NCBI GenBank assembly: GCA_035498175.1
Contig: DATKAJ010000105.1
Location: 1 to 64,000 of the forward strand
Direction of reading: 5' to 3'
DNA: 64,000 bases
From: JALORV01 sp035498175
GTDB lineage: Bacteria > Pseudomonadota > Gammaproteobacteria > Burkholderiales > Burkholderiaceae_F
The notes below the pieces were generated by a model. The model did no database searches and was not told where the DNA came from. It saw only the letters and a list, made by a program, of their open reading frames with translations. Positions 50,499-58,737 of this stretch are shown here, in pieces (the stretch's first letter is position 1; the number at the start of each line of letters is the position of its first letter). Both the position numbers and the translations under genes were made by a program.

Positions 50499-50736
50499 CG
50501 GGCGCCGCGATGAACGCCCCTCTTCGTCCGGAAGTCCGAGTCCTGGTGCAGTGTGCGTCGCGACGGACCTTCTCCGCGCAGGTGCCCATGGCACCCGAGG
50601 GCCGAGGCCGAAGGCGCGCTTTCTCAGGAGCGGGCCGAGGCACGCTTGGCCAAATGGGTCGAAGTAGGATGGTCGCCGGAGGCGATTTAGGAGACTGTAC
50701 GAAGACCTTCGCTCACAACCGGACGATCGCAGCCTG

Positions 50737-51330
50737 ATGCGCTTCGAAGGCAAGCTCGAGAAGTGGAACGAAGACCGCGGGTTCGGGTTCATCATGCCCA
50801 CGCGGGGTGGCGACACGGTGTTCGTGCACATCTCCGCGTTCCCGCGCGACAGCGGGCGGCCGAAGGTGGGCGAGCCGTTGTCGTTCGAGGTGGAGCCCGC
50901 AGGAGACGGCAGGCGGCGCGCGATCAACGTGCAGCGGCCCGGACAGCGGCCGGTATCGCGGCCGTCGGCGGTCACTCGGGATGCGCCACCCAATGTGCGT
51001 GAAGGCCGCGGCGGGTCGGGCTTCCTCGGCCGCCTGATCCCGGTCGTGCTCGTGGCCGCGCTCGGCGTGTACGGCTACACGGTTTACTCCGACAAGCGCG
51101 CGCAGGCCACGAGGGCGGTCGCGGACGAGGCGCCCGCCGCGCCGGCGGCGCTGCCCGTTGCGCCCGCTGCAAGCCCATACCGGTGCGACGGCCGCACGCA
51201 TTGCTCGCAGATGACCTCGTGCGAAGAAGCGATCTTCTTCCTCCGCAACTGCCCCAACGCGCAGATGGACGGCGACGGCAACGGCATCCCGTGCGAGCGC
51301 CAGTGGTGCAAGGGGCCGTCGCGCCGCTGA
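50737..51330 (+). CDS. Cold-shock domain protein with membrane span and excalibur domain
   Basis: The 197-residue protein has three parts. The first 65 residues form a cold-shock domain with GFGFIMP and VFVHISAF (RNP motifs), which binds single-stranded nucleic acid. A single membrane span follows (about 97-116). The C-terminus (about 147-193) is an excalibur calcium-binding domain with conserved cysteines and DGDGNGIPCERQWC. So a nucleic-acid-binding domain faces the cytoplasm and a calcium site faces out. Each domain is well marked; the joint role is unknown. Confidence 0.9.
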   Translation: MRFEGKLEKWNEDRGFGFIMPTRGGDTVFVHISAFPRDSGRPKVGEPLSFEVEPAGDGRRRAINVQRPGQRPVSRPSAVTRDAPPNVREGRGGSGFLGRLIPVVLVAALGVYGYTVYSDKRAQATRAVADEAPAAPAALPVAPAASPYRCDGRTHCSQMTSCEEAIFFLRNCPNAQMDGDGNGIPCERQWCKGPSRR

Positions 51331-51414
51331 CTCAGGACGGGCGCGCAGCGGGCCCGGCTTCACGACCCGCACCACAAGCGGCGGCGCCGCAGCCAACGGT
51401 CACCGCCGGCAGTC

Positions 51415-52052
51415 TCAACCGCTATCAGCAGGCGGACTGGTGCCATCGAGAGTGATGATGGCACCGACCAGTTTCGAGGCCGACACAAGCGCTGGCCCTC
51501 CGGCGGCAACCGCCGCGATGTTCGCCGCCGCGATGGCCATGCCGCCCACATTCCATATCGCTTCTTGAATTTCTTGTAGGTCTGCTGGGTCCAGAGGACG
51601 GTTCCGCCCCTTGGCACCGAGCACACCTCCTCGATGGCATTGTTCACATGCCGCATGAACGTCGCCTCGGCAAAATGCGGCCATTCACGCAGCAGCTTGC
51701 TGTCCTGGAAGGCGGTCAGCAAATCGTCGGCCGCCCCCTCGGTGAGCTTGAAGGCGCCGAGCAGCCCGCGCTCGAATTTCAGAATCGTTTCGATGTCGGC
51801 TCGGATGACGTCGATCGACACCTTTCCGCCCTTCAGCTCCTTTTCTACGTCACCCGCCAGCGCCTTGAACAGGCCGCGCCGGTTGATCTCGCGCAGAGCC
51901 TCGCACAGGTCGGACGCCATCAGCGCCACGTCACCTGCTTTCTGTGCATCCGAGCGTTTTGGGTCCTGCAAATTGTGCGCGACCTGATTGAGTCGACCGA
52001 AGAGCCGGTTCGCTTCATCGCGCAACCATTCGACGTCCTGCTCGAGTCCCAT
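51415..52052 (-). pseudogene. Frameshifted hypothetical protein gene
   Basis: The frame from 52052 encodes a helical protein (MGLEQDVEWLRDEANRLFGRL, NRRGLFKALAGDVEKELKGG) without signal or membrane span. At TTCAAGAAGCG (near 51561-51567) it slips. The good continuation, EAIWNVGGMAIAAANIAAVAAGG and then TLDGTSPPADSG, lies in the neighbouring frame and ends at 51415. Adding one A to this run would restore a product of about 213 residues. A sequencing error is possible. No family is recognised; the hydrophobic C-terminal segment might span a membrane. Confidence 0.65.
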
Positions 52053-52064
52053 GGTTTGCTCCAG

Positions 52065-53630
52065 TCAGTGCGGGGCGATATGTTCGGCGAAATACCGCTG
52101 CAGCAACCCGGCCTGCAACCGCGTGCCGGCGAGGCCGATGTACCCGTCCGGCCGCAGCAGAAAGTAGCTCGGCCCGCGAATGCCCGCGCGCGCGAGCGCG
52201 GCGATGGTGGCGGGAACGTTCGGAATCTCGAGGACGCTGATCGGCAGCCCGGACGGGACCTCTTCGGCCGACTGGTCGATGAGGATCAGCGTGAACCGCG
52301 TGTCGTCGAGCTTCACGAACAGATCCTCGGCCGGCGCATTCGGTGTGAAGCTGAGCTTCATCCACGGGAAGCGATCGCCGGCGCGCGGCGAATCGTCGGG
52401 CAGGCCGGCATTCGTCTGCGAGACCGGGCTCTGCCGATAGTTGATGCCCAGTTGCGAGATCGCGCCGAAGGCGGCCTTGCGCGCGGCGTCGAAGCGCATC
52501 GCGAGTGCAGGGACGTGTGCGATCACGCGCGTACGCAGGATCGTGCTCACCCAGTTGTCGGACACGGCGAACGAGAACAGGCGGTCAGTGGTCGCGAGCA
52601 GACGCTCGGCCACCGGCTCGCGCTCGGCGGCGTAGCTGTCGAGCAGCTTGTCGCCCGCCTTGCCGTTGAGGACGTACGCAAGCTTCCACGCGAGGTTGTA
52701 GGCGTCCTGCAGGCCGGTGTTCATGCCCTGCGCGCCGACCGGGCTGTGGATGTGCGCGGCGTCGCCGAGCACGAAGCAGCGGCCGGCCCGGAAGGGCGCT
52801 GCCTTGCGGTGGTGGATGCGATAAGTGGAAAACCAGCGGCACTCGCCGAACGCCAGGTCCTGCACCGCCTGCGCACGCAGCCTCGGCACCAGTTGCTCGA
52901 ACGTCAGGCCGTCACGCTCGCGCAGGTCTTCCGGCAGGATGCCGACCAGGCGCCAGTGGTCCTGCCTGCGCATCGGAAAGAACAGGTGAAAGCCGTCGAC
53001 GAGCAGGAAGATGTTGATCTCGTCGGGCGTCATCGCCCCGGTGACGGTGACGTCAGCGACGAAGAACACGTGCTCGTAAGGCGCACCGGGAAAGGCGATG
53101 CGGTTGAGCTCGCGCACCGCGCTCTTGGCGCCGTCGCAGCCGGCGACGTAGCGCGCGGTGACGACCTGCTCGCCGCCCGGCGTACGGATCGTGGCGCGCA
53201 CGCCGTCGGGCTGCGGGTAGAGCGCGCTCAGCTCGTGCTGCCACTGCACGTCGCGCCCGTGGGTGCGCAGCGCGTCGCCGAGGAGTTTCTCGTTGTCGTC
53301 CTGGCCGAGGATCAGCAGGAACGGATACGCGGAAAGGTTGCGTCCGATGTCGCCGAGCGGGATGCGCACGGTGCGCCGCCCGCGCGCCCACATGTTGGCG
53401 CCGGTGGCGACCTTGCCGAGCGCCAGCGCGCGCTCCATCAGCCCGAGGTGGGCGTAGATCTCCATCGTGCGCGCCTGCACGCCGAGCGCGCGCGACTCGC
53501 GCGCCGGGCCGGCATGGCGGTCGATGATCAGCGCATCGGTGCCGTGGCGCGCGAGCTGGTTGGCGAGCATCAGCCCGCTCGGGCCGGCACCGACGATCAG
53601 GACGTCGCACTGCGCGGGCAGGGCTGCCAT
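52065..53630 (-). CDS. FAD-dependent aromatic-ring monooxygenase (MhpA/PheA type)
   Basis: This 521-residue flavoprotein hydroxylase has the N-terminal Rossmann motif CDVLIVGAGPSGLMLANQLARHG, the DG-type VAGCDGAKSAVRE, and the GD motif FVLGDAAHIHSPVGAQGMNTGLQDAYNLAWKL, all three marking the class A aromatic monooxygenases. The C-terminal thioredoxin-like extension is present, with SYFLLRPDGYIGLAGTRL. It probably hydroxylates a phenolic compound using NAD(P)H and oxygen. No ring-cleavage genes are adjacent, so the substrate is open. Confidence 0.94.
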   Translation of the reverse strand: MAALPAQCDVLIVGAGPSGLMLANQLARHGTDALIIDRHAGPARESRALGVQARTMEIYAHLGLMERALALGKVATGANMWARGRRTVRIPLGDIGRNLSAYPFLLILGQDDNEKLLGDALRTHGRDVQWQHELSALYPQPDGVRATIRTPGGEQVVTARYVAGCDGAKSAVRELNRIAFPGAPYEHVFFVADVTVTGAMTPDEINIFLLVDGFHLFFPMRRQDHWRLVGILPEDLRERDGLTFEQLVPRLRAQAVQDLAFGECRWFSTYRIHHRKAAPFRAGRCFVLGDAAHIHSPVGAQGMNTGLQDAYNLAWKLAYVLNGKAGDKLLDSYAAEREPVAERLLATTDRLFSFAVSDNWVSTILRTRVIAHVPALAMRFDAARKAAFGAISQLGINYRQSPVSQTNAGLPDDSPRAGDRFPWMKLSFTPNAPAEDLFVKLDDTRFTLILIDQSAEEVPSGLPISVLEIPNVPATIAALARAGIRGPSYFLLRPDGYIGLAGTRLQAGLLQRYFAEHIAPH

Positions 53631-53762
53631 GGCGGACTCCCGGGTGCGCTGCGGTGGCAGATTGTGATCTCAGACCAGCGCGGATGGGACTCGCTGCATG
53701 CCCGGGCGATTATCGGGAAGTCCATCCTTTCCCTTGGGCTATTTTAGGAAACGGGCTTATCG

Positions 53763-53787
53763 TGAAATAAGGGCGTTCGTTATTTCA
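53763..53787. promoter_or_regulatory. AT-rich dyad upstream of the cyclase-TIR gene
   Basis: TGAAATAA (53763-53770) and TTATTTCA (53780-53787) form a perfect inverted repeat with a nine-base spacer, within an AT-rich patch that is unusual for this GC-rich window. A related half-site, CTATTTTAGGA, lies about 30 bases upstream. The layout suits an operator overlapping a promoter. It is 44 bases before the ATG of the truncated cyclase-TIR gene. Confidence 0.5.
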
Positions 53788-53830
53788 GGATTCCTCGCCC
53801 ATGCTCCGCCCACCGCCCGGCCGTTAGGCG

Positions 53831-54688
53831 ATGATCGAGTGCTTTTCGGCGCTGCGCGAGCGTTGGCGCAACGACATCAGCGAGTCGCTCGAGTTTCTCG
53901 ACATCGGCACCGGCGTCGCCACCGGCACGGTGACGCTGTGCACGCTGGGCAGTGAGCAGGTGCGCGAATTCACCGCGGTCGGCCGTGCGGTCAACCTCGC
54001 TTCGGTGCTGGTGCACAACGCGCGTAAAGGCAAGCAGCTGCTGACGGACCACCAGACCTTCCGCAACGCGGCCGCGGTGATCGAGCAGTGGAAGGAGCCG
54101 TTCAAGATTCAGATCGAGAGCGTCGGCGAAAGCGGCCCCGATTACGATGTCTATCAGGTCTTGCGGCTGCGGGCTGATGGCACGGAACCGTCGCCGGCGG
54201 CAGCGCCGTCGACGCCGGTCGCTCCGCCGATGCCGGCCTCGCGGCCACAGGTCTTCATCAGCTACGCGCACGCGGACCGCGACTGGCTGGACCAGCTGCA
54301 CACGCACCTGCGCCCGTTCTTGAAGCGCGAGGACTTCGAGCTGTGGGACGACACGCGCATCGCGGCCGGGCAGATGTGGCGCAGCGAGATCGAGACCGCG
54401 CTCGCCCATGCGGGCGCCGCGGTGCTGCCGGTGACGCCGAAGTTCCTGTCGTCGGAGTTCATAGACCGGCACGAGCTGCCGCCGCTGTTCGAGGCGGCGC
54501 GCAAGCGCGGCCTGCGCATTTTCTGGCTGCCGGTATCGGCCTCGGCATACGAAGTGACCGAAATTGCCGGCTTCCAGGCGCTGCACGATCCGCGCACGCC
54601 GCTGGACCAGATCGGCCCCGCCGAGCGCAACGCGGCGCTGGTGGAGGTGTGCCGGCAGATCGCCGGGGCGCTGAAGAGGAGCGGCTAG
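53831..54688 (+). CDS. Truncated nucleotide cyclase domain fused to a TIR domain
   Basis: This 285-residue protein begins inside a class III adenylate/guanylate cyclase domain. EFLDIGTGVATGTVTLCTLGSEQVREFTAVGRAVNLASVL is the second half of the fold, but the first half with the metal-binding aspartates is gone, and a TAG stop lies just upstream of the ATG. After a Pro/Ala linker comes a TIR domain (139-285): VFISYAHADRDWLDQLHTHL, FELWDDTRIAAG, and SSEFIDRHELPPLF, where Glu215 aligns with the catalytic Glu. The N-terminal loss could be natural or a disruption. Confidence 0.82.
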   Translation: MIECFSALRERWRNDISESLEFLDIGTGVATGTVTLCTLGSEQVREFTAVGRAVNLASVLVHNARKGKQLLTDHQTFRNAAAVIEQWKEPFKIQIESVGESGPDYDVYQVLRLRADGTEPSPAAAPSTPVAPPMPASRPQVFISYAHADRDWLDQLHTHLRPFLKREDFELWDDTRIAAGQMWRSEIETALAHAGAAVLPVTPKFLSSEFIDRHELPPLFEAARKRGLRIFWLPVSASAYEVTEIAGFQALHDPRTPLDQIGPAERNAALVEVCRQIAGALKRSG

Positions 54689-54839
54689 CGCCGCGACGTC
54701 GCGAAAACGCGACTTATCCATTAGAAGGTTCTACCTCGAATGGAACGCGCCTGACGCAGCACAGGGCGGTTCTGCGCTCCTGACCCAGTATGGAAGCGTC
54801 CGATGAAGGTGGTCGGATGCAGCTGGAAAGGAGGTCCCA

Positions 54840-55214
54840 ATGGTCAGGCGTCAAGTCAAGACAAAAGGCACGGGAGTCCGGCGGCAGGTCACCGAGGCGG
54901 CCCGGCACGCGCCGACCGCCCTTGCGGTACCGCCGAAGACGAAGGCGATGATGAAGGCCAGGCTCGAGACTGCGGGGCGCAAGCTCCAGGCCACGGGCAA
55001 CGCTGCCGGCAAAGTCGCGCGCAGTTCGATGCGCGAGATGACCGTCGCGGTGAAGGCCTCGCGTGAGCCGATGGCGATGCTCTGGCGCAATGTCAGGCTC
55101 GCAGGCCGCCACATCGCGCGCAGCGCCGCCGAGGCGTGGAATGAAGTCGCGCCCGCGCGCAAAGAGGTGATGAAACTGCCTGTTGCGCGTCCGGCTCGTC
55201 GACCGGCTGCGTAG
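54840..55214 (+). CDS. Hypothetical basic helical protein
   Basis: The protein has 124 residues; a near-perfect ribosome binding site (AAAGGAGGT) fixes the ATG at 54840. It is rich in Ala, Arg and Lys and helical (KTKAMMKARLETAGRKLQATGNAAGKVARSS, WRNVRLAGRHIARSAAEAWNEVAPA). The composition resembles phasin- or histone-like proteins, but no family is recognised. The strong ribosome binding site suggests abundant expression. Confidence 0.72.
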   Translation: MVRRQVKTKGTGVRRQVTEAARHAPTALAVPPKTKAMMKARLETAGRKLQATGNAAGKVARSSMREMTVAVKASREPMAMLWRNVRLAGRHIARSAAEAWNEVAPARKEVMKLPVARPARRPAA

Positions 55215-55419
55215 TGGCGCAGTAGCTCGGCGCCGGCGGCACCCTCCCTTCGCAGCCAGAAGGCGGGCGCCGGCGGCGCCGTTGTTTTCACAACGACGCT
55301 GCGCCGCCCAGGGCCGTCACGGCACTGGATCGGCGACCGGCTGCAGTGGAGAATCAGCCGCCCGCGCGCGAACCCGCAGTTCGGCCCGATCGCGGCCACT
55401 CCACTGGCAGGATGACCTC

Positions 55420-56223
55420 ATGTCGCTGACCCATATCCTCGTCGACTTCGACAACGTCAAGCCGAGCGCGTCTGACATCGCGCTGGCACACGGCGCCAGC
55501 CTGCGGCTGGCCATCGTGCGCGGCCCGCAGCCGACACGCTACGAAGCCGATCTGGCCGAAACGCTGCACGCGATGGGCGATCACGTGAGTTTCAGCCGCT
55601 GTGCCAAGGCGGGCAAGAACGCGGCCGACATGCAGATCGCGTTCCATATCGGCGAGATCGTCGCCGCGCTGGATTCGGGTGCGGAGAGAACGACGCGCTT
55701 CATCGTCATCTCGCGCGACAAGGGCTTCGAGCCGCTGATGGCCTATCTGCGCGGCAAGGGCTTCAGCGCTGCGCTGGCGCCGAGCTTCAAGGCCGCACTC
55801 GGCGGGGCAGTCGCTGCGGAGAAGGTCGCGCACAAACCGGCGAAGAAGCGCGCAGCCAAGACACCGGCAGCTAAAGCCGCAGCACCGGTGAAGGCCCCCG
55901 CACCCAGGGCGCCAGCCGCGAAGAAGGCGGTGAAGAAGAAGGCTGAGGCACCGGCCAAGGCCGCGCCGCCGCCCAAGAAGAGCGCGCACGCCGCCAAGCC
56001 GGCGGATGACCAGCTCGCGCGCGTGATCGAGAGCCTGCAGCGCATGGGCGACAACAAGCGCCCGGCCAAGCGCAAGGGGCTGGTGCGGCACATTGAATCG
56101 CATCTCGGCCGCACGCTGACGCCGCAGCAGCTCGAGGCGCTGGTCGATCGCCTCGCCCACGACGGCGTGCTGGCCTTTGACGGCAACAAGGTCGACTACC
56201 GGCTGCCGAAGGCGAGACGCTAG
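55420..56223 (+). CDS. NYN-domain (PIN-like) putative nuclease with Lys/Ala/Pro linker
   Basis: The protein has 267 residues from the ATG at 55420. The first 130 residues form an NYN domain: ILVDFDNVKPS with the acidic pair Asp9/Asp11, GKNAADMQIAFHIGEIVAA, and RFIVISRDKGFEPLMAYLRGKGF. These acidic residues make up the putative RNase site. A long basic Lys/Ala/Pro linker (about 133-200) leads to a small C-terminal helical domain (QLARVIESLQRMGD, LTPQQLEALVDRLAHDGVLAFDGNKVDYRLPK) that resembles a winged-helix RNA-binding domain. RNA processing or decay is likely; its target is unknown. Confidence 0.88.
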   Translation: MSLTHILVDFDNVKPSASDIALAHGASLRLAIVRGPQPTRYEADLAETLHAMGDHVSFSRCAKAGKNAADMQIAFHIGEIVAALDSGAERTTRFIVISRDKGFEPLMAYLRGKGFSAALAPSFKAALGGAVAAEKVAHKPAKKRAAKTPAAKAAAPVKAPAPRAPAAKKAVKKKAEAPAKAAPPPKKSAHAAKPADDQLARVIESLQRMGDNKRPAKRKGLVRHIESHLGRTLTPQQLEALVDRLAHDGVLAFDGNKVDYRLPKARR

Positions 56224-56318
56224 GCTGTTACCGAAGGTTACGAACTGCCGTCGGCTGCGCACCAGCGCGGACCGTTGGATCGACATGGGCGCGCTTCGCG
56301 CCGCTCAAGGAGTCGTCG

Positions 56319-56519
56319 ATGCCAGGCAAGTTCATGACCATCACCCTCGCTGCCGCCGGCGCGGCCCTGCTTTCAGCCTGTGTCGTGGTACCCGCGCCCG
56401 GGCCCGGACCCTACGCATACCGCCCCGCGCCGGTTTATGCGGGCGTGGTGGTGCCGCCGGCCGCGGTCGTCGTCGCGACACCGCCGCCCCGCTGGGGCTG
56501 GTATGGCCGGCACTGGTGA
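56319..56519 (+). CDS. Small proline-rich lipoprotein
   Basis: This 66-residue protein has a lipoprotein signal ending ALLSAC (Cys21). The mature part is nearly all Pro, Val, Ala, Tyr and Gly (VVVPAPGPGPYAYRPAPVY), ending WGWYGRHW. Similar short lipoproteins occur widely in proteobacteria with envelope or stress roles that are not known. A good ribosome binding site (AAGGAG) precedes the ATG. Confidence 0.75.
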   Translation: MPGKFMTITLAAAGAALLSACVVVPAPGPGPYAYRPAPVYAGVVVPPAAVVVATPPPRWGWYGRHW

Positions 56520-56629
56520 TCGGGCCTTCGTGAGAACGAAAGGGTCTGAGGAGGTATCCATCGCGCGGACGCTGTCGAGCACATGAAGGAAGGCCGGTGT
56601 AGATTCGCTCGGTAGCGGCTTCCGCAGCG

Positions 56630-57925
56630 ATGAGCACACGGCCTTTCGATCTGGTGTTGTACGGCGCGACCGGTTTCGTCGGTCGCCGCGCGGCCGCGTA
56701 TCTCGCGACGCGTCGCCTGCGCCGGAAACTGCGCTGGGCGATTGCCGGCCGCGACCCGGCGAAGCTGGCCGCACTGCGCGATGAGATCTCCCGCGACAAG
56801 GGCACGCTGCAGCCGCCGGGGATTGTCCTCGCCGACAGCGGTGATGTCGCGGCAGTCGAGGCGATGGCGGCGTCGACCCGCGTGCTGATCACAACGGCCG
56901 GGCCGTTCGCGCTCTATGGCGACGCGATCGTCGATGCCTGCGCGCAGCACCGCACACATTACGCCGACATCACCGGCGAGACGACCTGGGTGCGACGCGT
57001 GATCGATCGCCTGCATGCACGCGCGGCGCGCGACGGCACGCGCATCGTGCCGTTCTGTGGCTTCGACTCGGTGCCCTCGGATCTCGGCGCGCTGCTGCTC
57101 GCGCGCTACATCGAGTCGGAATACAGCGCGCCCTGCGTCGAAGTCAGGGGCTATTTCCGCATGATGGGCGGGTTCAACGGCGGCACGCTGGCAACCAATG
57201 CCCATCGCTTCGAGGCCGGCGAAGTCGAAACCGGCCGGGATCCGTTCCTGCTGAATCCGCGTTCCCGCCATTCGGCGAGCGAGCTGGTGGCCAACCAGGA
57301 CGTGCGCACACCGCACTACGACGAGGCGGTCGGCGGGTGGGTCGCGCCGTTCATCATGGGCTCGATCAACACCCGCGTGGTCCGGCGCAGCGCTGCGTTG
57401 AATGCCGCTTACGGCACGCCGTACGGACCGCACTTCAGCTACCAGGAGTACATGCGGATGGGCGGGTCGCTCGCCGGTGCGAAGGCGGTTGCGTTCACCG
57501 TCGGCCTGCGCACGTTCGAGCGCGTGATGGAACACCGGAGCGCGCGCACGGTGCTCGGCGCGATGCTGCCGCGGCCGGGAGAGGGACCGTCCGAGGAGGC
57601 CATGGCGCGCGGCTGGTTCAAGACCGATCTCGTGGGTCGCACGGCCGACGGCCGCAGCGCGTGGGCGCGGATCGGGTACGACGGCGATCCGGGCAATCGC
57701 GCGACGCTGCGCATCCTGTGCGAGGGCGGGCTGGCGCTGGCCTTCGACGGAGCGAAGCTGCCCGGCGGACCGAAGCGCGGCGGCGTGCTGACGCCTGCGA
57801 CCGCGATCGGCGAAACGCTGGTGCCACGGCTGCGCGCAGCCGGATTCGAAATCAGCGTCGGGCGCGAACCGATCGCCGGACGACGGCGTCAGGACACTTC
57901 GCGCGCGAGCGCACCCATCACGTAG
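56630..57925 (+). CDS. Saccharopine-dehydrogenase-like protein (trans-acting enoyl reductase type)
   Basis: This 431-residue protein has an N-terminal NAD(P)-binding Rossmann fold (DLVLYGATGFVGRRAAAYLA, WAIAGRDPAKLAAL) and TAGPFALYGDAIVDACAQHRTHYADITGE, which is typical of the SCCPDH/saccharopine dehydrogenase family. FCGFDSVPSDLGALL and GTLATNAHRFEAG follow. The group includes trans-acting enoyl reductases that work with polyketide synthases, but most members act on unknown substrates. It is convergent with an SDR gene and overlaps its end by 37 bases. Confidence 0.9.
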   Translation: MSTRPFDLVLYGATGFVGRRAAAYLATRRLRRKLRWAIAGRDPAKLAALRDEISRDKGTLQPPGIVLADSGDVAAVEAMAASTRVLITTAGPFALYGDAIVDACAQHRTHYADITGETTWVRRVIDRLHARAARDGTRIVPFCGFDSVPSDLGALLLARYIESEYSAPCVEVRGYFRMMGGFNGGTLATNAHRFEAGEVETGRDPFLLNPRSRHSASELVANQDVRTPHYDEAVGGWVAPFIMGSINTRVVRRSAALNAAYGTPYGPHFSYQEYMRMGGSLAGAKAVAFTVGLRTFERVMEHRSARTVLGAMLPRPGEGPSEEAMARGWFKTDLVGRTADGRSAWARIGYDGDPGNRATLRILCEGGLALAFDGAKLPGGPKRGGVLTPATAIGETLVPRLRAAGFEISVGREPIAGRRRQDTSRASAPIT

Positions 57926-58737
57926 CGCACCCACGACTTTGGTGCCGACCGCGTCGCGAGCACCGTCGCTCGATTCAGGATGCCCGGCACCACGATGTCG
58001 TCGCCACGCAGGCAGGCCCGGTAGCCTTGCGCTGCCACCTCGTCGACGTCGCTGACGAGCAGACCTGGAATGCGATCGAGCCCCGCCTGCTTGCGCCGTG
58101 CGGTGGCGAGCATGTTGGTCGCGGTGATGCCCGGGCAGAGCGCGGTCACGGTCACGCCACTGCCGCGCAGTTCCTCGCGCAGTGATTCCGACAGCGACAG
58201 CACGTACGCCTTGGTCGCCGCGTAGGTGGCGAGCATCGGCACCGGCTGGAACGAAGCGATCGAAGCGACGTTCAGCACTCGGCCGTGGCCGCGTTTGACC
58301 ATCGCCGGCACGAACTGCGCCAGCATCGCCGTCAGGCCGGCGACGTTGAGGTCGATCAGCGCCCGATGGGTCGCCGCGGTCATGCGGACGAAGCGGCCCG
58401 ACTCCAGCACGCCGGCGTTGTTCACGAGGACGTCGATCGCAAAGCGGTGCCGGCTAAGCTGAGCGGCGAGGCGGCCCGCGGCCAGAGGCTGCGCGAGGTC
58501 CGCAGGCAGCACCAGGACCTGCGCGCCGGTTGCCTTGTGCAGCTCGTCCGCGAGTGCGCGCAGCTTGTCCACGCTGCGGGCCACCAGCACGATGCGATGT
58601 CCGTCGCGCGCGAAGCAGCGCGCCAGCGCCGCACCGATGCCCGACGACGCGCCGGTGATCAGCACATTTTCATGCGCTCGCGCGGCTGCGGAGCGCTTCG
58701 CGCCGCCGCGCGTTTTTCCCGCCTTCGTGCGTGCCAT
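57889..58737 (-). CDS. Short-chain dehydrogenase/reductase
   Basis: This 282-residue SDR has ENVLITGASSGIGAALARCFARDGHRIVLVAR (TGxxxGIG), DVLVNNAGVLESG (NNAG), a catalytic Ser in LNVASIAS, and YAATKAYVLSLS (YxxxK). An N-terminal basic extension of 20 residues precedes the fold. It converts an alcohol and a ketone using NAD(P); the substrate is unknown. Its start lies inside the 3' end of the LysR gene (68-base overlap), so it is probably co-transcribed with it. Confidence 0.94.
   Translation of the reverse strand: MARTKAGKTRGGAKRSAAARAHENVLITGASSGIGAALARCFARDGHRIVLVARSVDKLRALADELHKATGAQVLVLPADLAQPLAAGRLAAQLSRHRFAIDVLVNNAGVLESGRFVRMTAATHRALIDLNVAGLTAMLAQFVPAMVKRGHGRVLNVASIASFQPVPMLATYAATKAYVLSLSESLREELRGSGVTVTALCPGITATNMLATARRKQAGLDRIPGLLVSDVDEVAAQGYRACLRGDDIVVPGILNRATVLATRSAPKSWVRYVMGALAREVS

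Noticed and set aside
50499..50736. Frame ending AKWVEVGWSPEAI before the cold-shock gene
   Set aside because: Looks like a protein end but has no start, no domain and no upstream coding character; too little to call a gene.
51648..53747. 699-codon open frame on the plus strand
   Set aside because: Antisense shadow of the FAD monooxygenase, which has all family motifs; the frame lacks any recognisable domain.
54698..54713. GTCGCG-AAAA-CGCGAC hairpin after the cyclase-TIR gene
   Set aside because: Six-pair stem without a T run; too weak to call a terminator.
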